Of a stretch of DNA of 5,830 nt, positions 1-5,772 are shown piece after piece. Each line of letters begins with the position of its first letter. The first letter of the stretch is position 1. A program made the translations under genes and the position numbers. Below the pieces are notes generated by a model. The model searched no databases, was not told the origin of the DNA, and worked only from the letters and a program-made list of their open reading frames with translations. Location: NCBI GenBank assembly GCA_031177845.1, contig JAPSGG010000120.1:1-5830 (forward strand), written 5' to 3'. The stretch comes from Chromatiales bacterium. Its GTDB lineage: Bacteria; Pseudomonadota; Gammaproteobacteria; JACCYU01.

Positions 1-80
1 AGTTCAGTTCTAAGCCGAAGGGCGCTCGGCCCTCGCTGGGGCATGGGTTTTGCGTCCCTCACAGGGGGAGCCCACCGACT

Positions 81-85
81 GAGGA
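81..85 (+). promoter_or_regulatory. Ribosome binding site that marks the original start of the flavodoxin-family gene
   Basis: GAGGA lies 7 nt before the ATG at 93 and 4 nt before the ATG at 90. The spacing favours 93. It sits in front of the reading frame MRALILNCT, which matches the usual N-terminus of this family. It is therefore evidence that the gene once started here and not at the internal ATG at 170, where the intact frame begins. Confidence 0.55.
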
Positions 86-92
86 ATCGATG

Positions 93-700
93 ATGCGAGC
101 CCTGATACTGAACTGCACCATGAAATCCTCACGGAGACCTCGAACACTGAGGCGCTCACCAAGGTCCTCATGGACGCCTTAGAACAACACGGCGTGCAGA
201 CCGAACTTCTACGCGCGGTGGACTACAAGGTTCATCCTGGGGTCAGCTCCGACGAGGGTGATGGCGACCAGTGGCTGCAGATCCTCGAGCGGGTTCTCTC
301 CTCTGAGATTCTCGTGATCGCGACTCCCACTTGGCTGGGCCAACCATCTAGCATCGCCAAGCGCGTGCTCGAACGTATGGACGCGATGCTGTCCGAGACT
401 GACGACCAGAAGCGGCCTGTCGGGTACAACCGCGTCGCCGGCGTGGTCGTCACCGGCAACGAGGATGGCGCGCATCATGTCATCAGCGAGATCTCTGGTG
501 CGCTGGTTGATATCGGCTTCACCGTGCCGAGTCAATCCTGGACCTACTGGAATGCCGGGCCCGGGCCAGGCCCGAGTTACCTTAAGACCGCTTATGGCCA
601 CGACTGGTCGCACCGCACGGCGAAGCTCGCGGCCGGCAGCAATCTGGCCGCGGTGGCTCGCGCGTTGGCGAAATCGCCGGTGCCCCTGCCTGTTTTATAG
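93..700 (+). CDS. Flavodoxin-fold NAD(P)H-dependent oxidoreductase family protein, 5' end frameshifted
   Basis: This is probably a flavodoxin/NADPH-dependent FMN reductase family protein: a cytoplasmic single-domain flavoprotein that would move electrons from NAD(P)H or another donor through bound FMN. The physiological substrate is unknown. The intact frame runs from ATG 170 to TAG 700 (176 aa) and carries ATPTWLGQPSS, a loop typical of flavodoxin folds, then VVVTGNEDGAHHVISEI and a GPGPGPSY segment. All are recognisable from flavodoxin-family proteins. The expected N-terminus MRALILNCT, holding the first beta strand and the start of the FMN phosphate loop, is encoded from 93 in another frame, which ends at TAG 180-182. 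The downstream frame, read back from 170, gives ETSNTEALTKVL, the natural continuation. Adding one base near 131-133 would join both halves into about 202 aa. It is either a real mutation that leaves a protein without its phosphate loop, or a sequencing or assembly error. The 11-nt gap to the next gene suggests co-transcription. Confidence 0.72.
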
Positions 701-711
701 CGGGCCCGGCT

Positions 712-1083
712 TTGAATATCACCCAGGAAGTTAGCTCGGGCCGGTACGTGATCCGCGGCTACCGCGAAGGCCTCATCGTTGTCAACGAACAAAGCTTCGC
801 ACGCAGCCTGATCGTAACACCTGATCACCTGAACCCGGATTGGCAACCACAAACCCTTGCCGAACTGCGGTGCTCCCATCTCGAATCCATCGCAGCCCTG
901 CGGCCGGAGGTTGTGCTGCTCGGTGCGGGCCAACGCCTCCGGTTTCCGGGCCCGGAGATCATGCGATATTTCCTGCAACGGGGGGTCGGAATGGAGGTCA
1001 TGGACACCGCGGCGGCTTGTAGAACTTACAACCTGCTGATGTCGGAGGAAAGGGCGGTGGCCGCTGCATTGTTGGTACGGTAA
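712..1083 (+). CDS. Mth938-like (DUF498) domain-containing protein
   Basis: A 123-aa protein of the Mth938/DUF498 family (COG3737). The family includes bacterial proteins of unknown function and the human mitochondrial complex I assembly factor NDUFAF3. The domain fills the whole protein: the strand-rich N-terminus RYVIRGYREGLIVVNEQSF (11-29), RSLIVTPDHLNPDW (31-44), the conserved VVLLGAGQRLRFP stretch (67-79), and the C-terminal GVGMEVMDTAAACRTYNLL (91-109). The length is normal for the family. The start is TTG at 712. No in-frame ATG or GTG lies between the previous stop and the conserved region, and the following NITQEV fits the usual N-terminus. No good Shine-Dalgarno sequence is visible, so translation may depend on coupling to the flavodoxin-family gene ending 11 nt upstream. 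A cofactor or partner cannot be named from the sequence. Family membership is fairly sure, function is not. Confidence 0.82.
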   Translation: MNITQEVSSGRYVIRGYREGLIVVNEQSFARSLIVTPDHLNPDWQPQTLAELRCSHLESIAALRPEVVLLGAGQRLRFPGPEIMRYFLQRGVGMEVMDTAAACRTYNLLMSEERAVAAALLVR

Positions 1084-1165
1084 GGACCAGGGCCTAGAGG
1101 TTAGGGCGCGGCACTCCTGCGGTCCGTTATGGACTCTTAGGTCTCCTATTCCCTACTCTCAGAAT
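1084..1165. other. Convergent intergenic region between the DUF498 gene and rpoS
   Basis: About 80 bases separate the two converging stop codons. A weak stem-loop is possible: GTCC at 1122-1125, loop GTTAT, GGAC at 1131-1134. A longer-range GGACC (1084-1088) / GGTCC (1121-1125) pairing competes with it. Neither is followed by a T-tract on either strand, so I cannot call an intrinsic terminator. No further gene is visible here. Confidence 0.4.
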
Positions 1166-2236
1166 TTACTCCTTCAGCAAGTTGTCCTCCGAAAACCCGC
1201 GGCTTTCCATAATCTTGCGTAGGCGTCGCAGCGCATCCATCTGGATCTGGCGCACCCGCTCGCGGGTCACGCCCAGTTCGGCGCCAACTTCTTCGAGCGT
1301 CGCACGGTCATAGCCATAGAGCCCGAAGCGACGGATCACCACCGCGCGCTGCTTGCCATCTAGCTCATCCAGCCAGGCATCGATATGCGCGTGTACGCCT
1401 TCGTTTTGCAGCATGGTCGGAGGCTCCGGACTGGATTCGTCCGGGATGACATCCAACAGCGGCCGGTCTCCATCCCTGCCGATCGGCAGGTCTACCGAGG
1501 TCACCCGCTCGCCCAGGTTGAGCAGCCTCTTGACCTCTGCGATGGGCTTGTCGAGTAGCCGTGCGACCTCTTCGGCGGTGGGTTCGTGTTCCAGATCCTG
1601 CGCGAGCTTGCGCGCGGCGCGTAAGTAAAGGTTCAGCTCCTTGATGACGTGAATAGGCAAACGGATCGTGCGGGTCTGATTCATGATCGCGCGTTCGATG
1701 GTCTGGCGGATCCACCAGGTCGCGTAGGTGGAGAAGCGGAATCCCTTCTCCGGGTCGAACTTCTCGACCGCGCGGATCAGGCCCAGATTGCCCTCCGCGA
1801 TGAGATCGAGCAGGGCCAGCCCACGGTTGAGATAGCGACGTGCGATCTTCACCACCAGGCGCAGATTGCTTTCGATCATCTTGCGCCGCCCGCTCTCCAC
1901 GCCCTGCTGGGCGAGGCGCGCGTAGTACACCTCTTGCTCTGGCGTCAGGAGGGGAGAGAATTCGATTTCGTTCAGGTACAGGCGGGTGGCATCCAGGTCG
2001 CCCTGGCGAGGATGATCGCGGGTGCAGGCCTCGGTTTCGCCTTCGCTTTCCTCGCCGGCAATTTCTTCCTCTATGGCCTCATCGATCTCCTCGATCGCTT
2101 CGTCGAACGCATCGACTAAATCGTCTGCCGCCGGCGGCTCCCCGATAATGCCGTCCACGAGCTTATCAGCGCTAGACCCGCCGTCTTCCTGATTCTCTTG
2201 TTCTAAATCTGCACGCTCGTCGCGCGATTTGTGCAT
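1166..2236 (-). CDS. rpoS: RNA polymerase sigma factor RpoS (sigma-S)
   Basis: The stationary-phase and general stress sigma factor, which directs RNA polymerase to sigma-S promoters. Regions in order: an acidic, low-complexity N-terminus (1-79); region 1.2 from [20 protein letters not shown] (82-101); region 2 with [20 protein letters not shown] (124-143) and the 2.3/2.4 promoter-melting and -10 reading block [20 protein letters not shown] (168-187); region 3 from VIKELN (197-202); region 4.2 helix-turn-helix with [20 protein letters not shown] (313-332). Lys199 aligns with E. coli K173, the residue needed for RssB/ClpXP turnover and extended -10 recognition. At 356 aa it is longer than E. 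coli RpoS (330 aa), almost entirely through the acidic N-terminus. The ATG at 2236 follows GGAGG at a 4-nt spacing. It sits 38 nt after nlpD, its usual neighbour, which separates it from RpoD or RpoH. Confidence 0.97.
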   Translation of the reverse strand: MHKSRDERADLEQENQEDGGSSADKLVDGIIGEPPAADDLVDAFDEAIEEIDEAIEEEIAGEESEGETEACTRDHPRQGDLDATRLYLNEIEFSPLLTPEQEVYYARLAQQGVESGRRKMIESNLRLVVKIARRYLNRGLALLDLIAEGNLGLIRAVEKFDPEKGFRFSTYATWWIRQTIERAIMNQTRTIRLPIHVIKELNLYLRAARKLAQDLEHEPTAEEVARLLDKPIAEVKRLLNLGERVTSVDLPIGRDGDRPLLDVIPDESSPEPPTMLQNEGVHAHIDAWLDELDGKQRAVVIRRFGLYGYDRATLEEVGAELGVTRERVRQIQMDALRRLRKIMESRGFSEDNLLKE

Positions 2237-2240
2237 TGAC

Positions 2241-2245
2241 CCTCC
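2241..2245 (-). promoter_or_regulatory. rpoS ribosome binding site
   Basis: On the minus strand GGAGG lies 4 nt before the rpoS ATG (2236-2234). This is a strong Shine-Dalgarno at slightly short spacing and fixes the rpoS start. Just upstream, CGTCA (2253-2257) and TGACG (2267-2271) can form a 5-bp stem with a 9-nt loop. Confidence 0.6.
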
Positions 2246-2274
2246 AGTATTACGTCATGCGCGCCGTGACGGCA

Positions 2275-3090
2275 CTAGCGCCTGGGCAGATATCTGAGCG
2301 GATCCACCGGCTCGCCATCGAGCCTTATCTCGAAGTGCAGCATCGGGCGCGGCGCGCCCGTGCTTCCCAACTCCGCGATCATCTGCCCCGCACGCACCTG
2401 CTCGCCCTCTTTGACCAGGAGCTTGCGGTTGTGCGCATAGGCGCTTAGAAAATTCTGGTCGTGCTTGATGATAATAAGCTGGCCGTAACCGACAAGTCCA
2501 CCGCCGCTGTAGACGACTTTTCCGCTCGATGCGGCCTGGATCGGCTGGCCCGATTGGCCCGCGATATCGATGCCTTTCTTGCCGTTTCCGTAGGGTTCAA
2601 AGCGGCGAATGATTTCGCCCTGCACAGGCCACTGCCACCTATGCGCCGCGGCTTGCACAGCCGACGGCGAAGGCGAGCTCGTGACGGGCGGGCTGTGCAC
2701 CGGCGGTGGCGGACGTAATGTGGGCTGCGCGGCCACGGGATTTGTTGTACGCGCAACAGGCGCAGAGGGCCGCGGAGGTGGGGCCGGTTGCATGGGAGAC
2801 TCGGCCCTCGGCTGCGGCGTCTCCGCGCGCGCGATCGCGGATGGCGGATTAAGCCGGATGCGCTGGCCTGGATAGATGGTGTAAGGTGGCTTGATGTTGT
2901 TCCAGGCCGCCACCAGCTTGTAGTCTAGGCCGTACCGCCAGGCGATCGCGTAGAGGCTTTCGCCCTCGCGGATTATGTAGAGATCGCGTTCCTGCGCCGA
3001 GACCGGCGCGTCGTAATCGACAACGCTCGTGCAGCCTGGTAAAAGCAGTGCGACCGAGATGAATCCGAGTATGTTTAGACACTTCTTCAT
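2275..3090 (-). CDS. nlpD: Murein hydrolase activator NlpD (LysM/LytM lipoprotein)
   Basis: An envelope lipoprotein. In E. coli, NlpD activates the amidase AmiC to split septal peptidoglycan during cell division. The ATG at 3090 starts a lipoprotein signal peptide: KK, a hydrophobic run, and the lipobox LPGC with Cys20 as the expected acylated residue. A LysM peptidoglycan-binding domain follows (about 36-81, YIIREGESLYAIAWRYGL to YPGQRIRL), then a proline/alanine-rich linker (about 83-148), then a LytM/M23 domain (about 153-268) ending in DPLRYLPRR. The LytM domain is degenerate. Lys172 stands where active M23 peptidases have the first zinc histidine (KGID), and Met250 replaces the first His of the HxH pair (MLHFE). 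It is therefore probably non-catalytic, as expected for NlpD. The length is 271 aa. The frame is open further upstream, but that part is out-of-frame yqaA. The TGATG overlap with the yqaA stop and a GGAG at 3094-3097 support this start. Confidence 0.95.
   Translation of the reverse strand: MKKCLNILGFISVALLLPGCTSVVDYDAPVSAQERDLYIIREGESLYAIAWRYGLDYKLVAAWNNIKPPYTIYPGQRIRLNPPSAIARAETPQPRAESPMQPAPPPRPSAPVARTTNPVAAQPTLRPPPPVHSPPVTSSPSPSAVQAAAHRWQWPVQGEIIRRFEPYGNGKKGIDIAGQSGQPIQAASSGKVVYSGGGLVGYGQLIIIKHDQNFLSAYAHNRKLLVKEGEQVRAGQMIAELGSTGAPRPMLHFEIRLDGEPVDPLRYLPRR
2468..2495 (-). promoter_or_regulatory. Candidate rpoS promoter inside nlpD
   Basis: On the minus strand TTGTCG (2490-2495), a 16-nt spacer and TATCAT (2468-2473) resemble a sigma-70 promoter (4/6 and 5/6 consensus bases). 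It would start transcription about 225 nt before rpoS. In E. coli and Pseudomonas the main rpoS promoter does lie within nlpD. However, this stretch also encodes the conserved GLVGYGQLIIIKH segment, so the match may reflect coding constraint. Confidence 0.22.
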
Positions 3091-3674
3091 CAGCTCCGCA
3101 GCTGCAGCCAAGCCACCGTCAGCACCAGCAACACTACGGTCGACCATCCGAGCCACTCGACATAGCGTTGCACTACGGGCTCTAAGCGCGGTCCCAGCCA
3201 GGCAAGCAATGCCGCTACCATGAAGAAGCGCGCGCCGCGGCCGATAAACGACGCTACGACGAAGGGCACCAGTGCCTGCGACAACGTGCCAGCTGCGATC
3301 GTGAAGACCTTGTAAGGGATGGGCGAGAAGGCCGCCACGAAGATCACCCACACGCCCCATCGATCGAACCAGGCTCGCGCAGTCAGATACTGCGGCCAAT
3401 ATGCGGTGGTCTTGATCCATGGCGAGATGACGTCGAAGGCGAGCCAGCCCAGCAGATAACCGAACATACCGCCCAGCACCGACGCCAGCGTGCAGATCAG
3501 CGCGAAGCGGAGCGCCCTGGCGGGCGTGGCGGCCGCCATCGGCGCTAGCATCACATCGGGTGGGATGGGAAAGAAGAAAGATTCCGCGAAACTCAGCCCT
3601 GCCAGGTAGCGCGGCGCATGCCGATGCGCCGCCCACGCCATCGCGCGCTGGTAGAGCGGCGTAAACAGTTTCAA
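3090..3674 (-). CDS. yqaA: YqaA family DedA-like inner membrane protein
   Basis: A 194-aa polytopic membrane protein of the YqaA branch of the DedA/SNARE-associated superfamily. DedA relatives act in membrane lipid and envelope homeostasis; the exact role of YqaA is not established. The signature ESFFFPIPPDVMLAPMA (31-47) is a re-entrant-type segment. It is followed by hydrophobic segments at about 53-80 and 106-118, a second FSPIPYKVFTIAAG motif (116-129), GRGARFFMVAALLAW (145-159) and a C-terminal helix (about 174-192). The start is TTG at 3674. It gives MKLFTPLYQRAMAW, the usual family N-terminus, and no in-frame ATG lies upstream of it. AAGGA about 9 nt upstream could serve as ribosome binding site. 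The TGA stop shares one base with the nlpD ATG (TGATG), which suggests translational coupling. The position between pcm and nlpD is also seen in other Gammaproteobacteria. Confidence 0.88.
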   Translation of the reverse strand: MKLFTPLYQRAMAWAAHRHAPRYLAGLSFAESFFFPIPPDVMLAPMAAATPARALRFALICTLASVLGGMFGYLLGWLAFDVISPWIKTTAYWPQYLTARAWFDRWGVWVIFVAAFSPIPYKVFTIAAGTLSQALVPFVVASFIGRGARFFMVAALLAWLGPRLEPVVQRYVEWLGWSTVVLLVLTVAWLQLRS

Positions 3675-3708
3675 GTCTTGAAGTCCTTGGCAGGTTTGTT
3701 CATTTGCG

Positions 3709-4377
3709 TCAGGATGTTTTAGGCCCCTGTACGAGCGGGACGAAGCTCACCGCCTCCAGTTCCTCCTGCTCATAGCGGTCGGCCAAGCGGGTGATCAGCA
3801 CCAACCGCTGCATGCCGCTTTTGCGCCCGACCGGGATCACCATGCGCCCGCCGATACTTAGCTGATCGAGCAAGGCATCCGGTATCTCTTCCGGCGCAGC
3901 GGTCACCATGATGGCGTCAAACGGCGCGTGTTCCGGCCAGCCCCAAGAACCGTCTGACTGCTTGAAACTCACGTTCTTGAGCCTGAGCTTGCGGATGCGT
4001 TCGCGGGCCTGCACGGACAGTTCGCGGATGAGCTCGACTGTGTAGACGTGTTCGACCAGTTGCGCCAGCAGCGCAGCCTGATAGCCGGAGCCGGTACCGA
4101 TCTCCAGCACCTCGCGCGGCACTCCTGGCACCAATAGCGCTTCGGTCATGCGCGCGACAATGTATGGCTGGGAGATGGTCTGGCAATGCCCAATGGGCAG
4201 CGCCGTATCTTCGTAGGCGCGGCTGCTCAAGGCCTCTTCTACGAACAGATGACGCGGTGTGCGCCGGATGGCGTTTAGCACGCGCCGGTCACGGATGCCC
4301 TTGGCCTGCAAGCGCTCGGCTAACCGATCCCGCGTGCGCTGTGAGGTCATGCCGATGCCGCTGATGTCTCGGCTCAT
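3709..4377 (-). CDS. pcm: Protein-L-isoaspartate O-methyltransferase
   Basis: A cytoplasmic repair enzyme (PIMT). It transfers a methyl group from S-adenosylmethionine to abnormal L-isoaspartyl residues, which starts their conversion back to aspartate. Numbered from the chosen start, the family signature [20 protein letters not shown] spans 60-79, with the PIG-QTISQP substrate motif. The SAM-binding motif [19 protein letters not shown] spans 90-107. The motif around [13 protein letters not shown] (154-166) and the C-terminal VSFVPLVQG (210-218) follow. Three starts are possible: TTG at 4398, ATG at 4377 and ATG at 4350. I chose 4377 (222 aa) because its ATG overlaps the surE TGA as ATGA, a common coupling arrangement. 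The ATG at 4350 ([10 protein letters not shown]) closely resembles the start of the Pseudomonas protein, so 213 aa is a real alternative. There is no strong Shine-Dalgarno sequence before either ATG. Confidence 0.94.
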   Translation of the reverse strand: MSRDISGIGMTSQRTRDRLAERLQAKGIRDRRVLNAIRRTPRHLFVEEALSSRAYEDTALPIGHCQTISQPYIVARMTEALLVPGVPREVLEIGTGSGYQAALLAQLVEHVYTVELIRELSVQARERIRKLRLKNVSFKQSDGSWGWPEHAPFDAIMVTAAPEEIPDALLDQLSIGGRMVIPVGRKSGMQRLVLITRLADRYEQEELEAVSFVPLVQGPKTS

Positions 4378-5126
4378 GGCTCGCAACCATCCAGCCAATC
4401 GGCGATCATGTTCATGGCATCATACCGCGTGAGATCGATCTGGATCGGCGTGACTGAAACGTAGTTATGATTAACCGCATAAAAGTCCGTGCCCGGGCCC
4501 GCGTCCTGCTCAGCGCCCGCAGGCCCCACCCAATAGATGGTGCGCCCGCGCGGGTCCGCCATGCGCACCACAGGTTCGGCCTTGTGGCGGTGGCCCAGGC
4601 GGGTGCTCTGAAAACCGGCGATCTCAGCGAGGGGAACATCCGGGACGTTGACGTTCAGTATAATATCCGGGGACAGGCGCTGCGTTTCAAGCCGTTTTAT
4701 TAACGTGATTGCCACCTGCGCGGCCGTATCGAAGTGGCGCGGCTCCACAGCGGCGAGCGAAATGGCCATCGCCGGATAACCCAGAAACCGTCCCTCCATG
4801 GCGGCCGCCACGGTTCCGGAATAAAGCACATCATCTCCCAGGTTGGGGCCACCATTGATGCCCGAAACCACCATGTCCGGTTCCGTGTCCAACAAGCCAG
4901 TGATGGCCAAATGCACGCAATCCGTCGGCGTGCCGTCCACGCTTATGTAGCCGTTGTCGCCAATGATCGCGCGCAAGGGCTGATCCAGGGTCAGAGAGTT
5001 GCTCGCGCCACTGCGATCGCGGTCCGGCGCCACCACCGATACCTGCGCGATCGAGGCCAATGCCTCGGCGAGGCAGATCAGGCCCTTCGCCCGGTAGCCG
5101 TCGTCGTTACTTATCAGGAAATGCAT
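4374..5126 (-). CDS. surE: 5'/3'-nucleotidase SurE
   Basis: A cytoplasmic, metal-dependent nucleoside monophosphate phosphatase (survival protein E). It dephosphorylates 5'- and 3'-nucleotides, and exopolyphosphatase activity is known in E. coli. The protein is 250 aa, normal for the family. The N-terminal ISNDDGY gives metal ligands Asp8 and Asp9. [10 protein letters not shown] supplies Ser39, and [20 protein letters not shown] (86-105) supplies Asn91 and the active-site loop. The C-terminal part has [10 protein letters not shown] (156-165), TDFYAV (213-218) and [12 protein letters not shown] (222-233), used in dimer or tetramer contacts in this family. The ATG at 5126 is the only sensible start because ISNDDGY must lie at the very N-terminus. 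Its Shine-Dalgarno is poor (GGA at 5132-5134). It is the first gene of the surE-pcm-yqaA-nlpD-rpoS run and diverges from the Smr gene, so its promoter should lie in 5127-5229 or just inside. Confidence 0.97.
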   Translation of the reverse strand: MHFLISNDDGYRAKGLICLAEALASIAQVSVVAPDRDRSGASNSLTLDQPLRAIIGDNGYISVDGTPTDCVHLAITGLLDTEPDMVVSGINGGPNLGDDVLYSGTVAAAMEGRFLGYPAMAISLAAVEPRHFDTAAQVAITLIKRLETQRLSPDIILNVNVPDVPLAEIAGFQSTRLGHRHKAEPVVRMADPRGRTIYWVGPAGAEQDAGPGTDFYAVNHNYVSVTPIQIDLTRYDAMNMIADWLDGCEP

Positions 5127-5229
5127 CTAAGTCCATGCGGGATTGGAGTTCTTTTCCTACTATACTGCAAGCCGCAACGATAGTATTAAGGGGACTTCGA
5201 ATAAAGCACGCACGCGCGAGTGTACCGAA
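5127..5229. promoter_or_regulatory. Divergent promoter region between surE and the Smr gene
   Basis: These 103 bases separate two divergent genes and hold the most AT-rich patch in the right part of the window (about 5149-5190). On the plus strand CTATACT (5160-5166) matches the core of the sigma-S -10 consensus and would give a leader of roughly 57 nt before the ATG at 5230. On the minus strand TATAGT (5164-5159) and TACTAT (5185-5180) are possible -10 elements for surE. No convincing -35 is seen at proper distance for any of them. A perfect 6-bp inverted repeat, TACTAT (5158-5163) and ATAGTA (5180-5185), overlaps these elements and could be an operator. Confidence 0.35.
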
Positions 5230-5772
5230 ATGAACGCAACAGACATGCTCAGTGATGCTGAGATCGCGATCTTTCGCGATTCGGTAGCCGACGTAAAACG
5301 GCTGCGCAGCGACAAGGTCCAGCACCGGCCGAGTCGGCCCGCTCCGCGCGCTTATCAGACCCGGCGGGACGAGGCGCGCGTGATGGAAGAGATCCTCACC
5401 ACCGACCTCGACAGTTACGACATTCAGCCCGGCGACGCCCTTTTCTTTTGCCGCGCCGGCGTGCGCAAGACGGTCATGCGCAAGCTCAAGCGCGGCCAGT
5501 ATCGTATCGGCGCGGAGCTTGATCTTCACGGCATGAACGCACGCGCGGCGCAGACAGCACTCATGCAATTCATCCAGCAAGCGAAGGCCGCGAACGCGCG
5601 CTGCGTGCGCATCGTACACGGAAAGGGGCGCCGCTCGAGCAATCGTGGGCCGGTCATCAAGCCGCTGGTCGAGTGTTGGCTGCGCCGAAACAAAGATGTG
5701 CTTGCGTTCTGCTCGGCGCGGCCGCTCGACGGCGGCACCGGCGCCGTGTACGCGCTGCTCAAAAGCACCTGA
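5230..5772 (+). CDS. Smr/MutS2-type domain protein (SmrA/YdaL-like)
   Basis: A 180-aa stand-alone Smr protein. The Smr domain is also found at the C-terminus of MutS2. Some stand-alone members such as E. coli YdaL/SmrA have DNA nicking or nuclease activity in vitro, but the cellular role is unclear. The N-terminal half is charged and probably partly disordered (DVKRLRSDKV, PSRPAPRAYQTRRDEAR). It is followed by the linker QPGDALFFCRAGVRKTVMRK and the motif RGQYRIGAELDLHGM (88-102). The domain shows all three hallmarks: LDLHG (97-101), HGKG (130-133) and GGTGAVYALL (168-177). The frame is open to a TTG at 5143, but ATG 5230 gives the usual N-terminal pattern (LSDAEIAIFRDSVADV). ATG 5245 is an alternative, and neither has a strong Shine-Dalgarno. 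It diverges from surE, a neighbourhood shared by several Gammaproteobacteria. Its last codons form one arm of a 20-bp inverted repeat. Confidence 0.9.
   Translation: MNATDMLSDAEIAIFRDSVADVKRLRSDKVQHRPSRPAPRAYQTRRDEARVMEEILTTDLDSYDIQPGDALFFCRAGVRKTVMRKLKRGQYRIGAELDLHGMNARAAQTALMQFIQQAKAANARCVRIVHGKGRRSSNRGPVIKPLVECWLRRNKDVLAFCSARPLDGGTGAVYALLKST

Noticed and set aside
19..33. Hairpin AGGGC-GCTCG-GCCCT at the left edge, possible terminator of an upstream gene
   Set aside because: The stem is only 5 bp and no T-run follows on the plus strand. The upstream gene, if any, is outside the window.
546..580. GGGCCCGGGCC palindromic run in the flavodoxin-family gene
   Set aside because: It is explained by the family-typical Gly-Pro repeat GPGPGPS. 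Similar GGGCCC strings occur elsewhere in this GC-rich window (about 702, 947 and 4495).
1649..2119. Long open frame on the plus strand opposite rpoS
   Set aside because: It is antisense to conserved RpoS regions and arises from GC-rich codon structure. There is no recognisable domain and no ribosome binding site.
3091..3636. The nlpD reading frame stays open to about 3636, suggesting a longer protein
   Set aside because: This stretch is the out-of-frame image of yqaA. The lipoprotein signal peptide with its lipobox begins at 3090, so the extension is a coding shadow.
5143..5229. 29-residue N-terminal extension of the Smr protein from TTG 5143
   Set aside because: The extension overlaps the probable promoter region and shows no protein-like conservation I can recognise. 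The ATG at 5230 fits the family N-terminus.
5107..5619. Minus-strand open frame opposite the Smr gene, running into surE
   Set aside because: The Smr motifs LDLHG, HGKG and GGTGA lie on the plus strand. The antisense translation has no recognisable domain.
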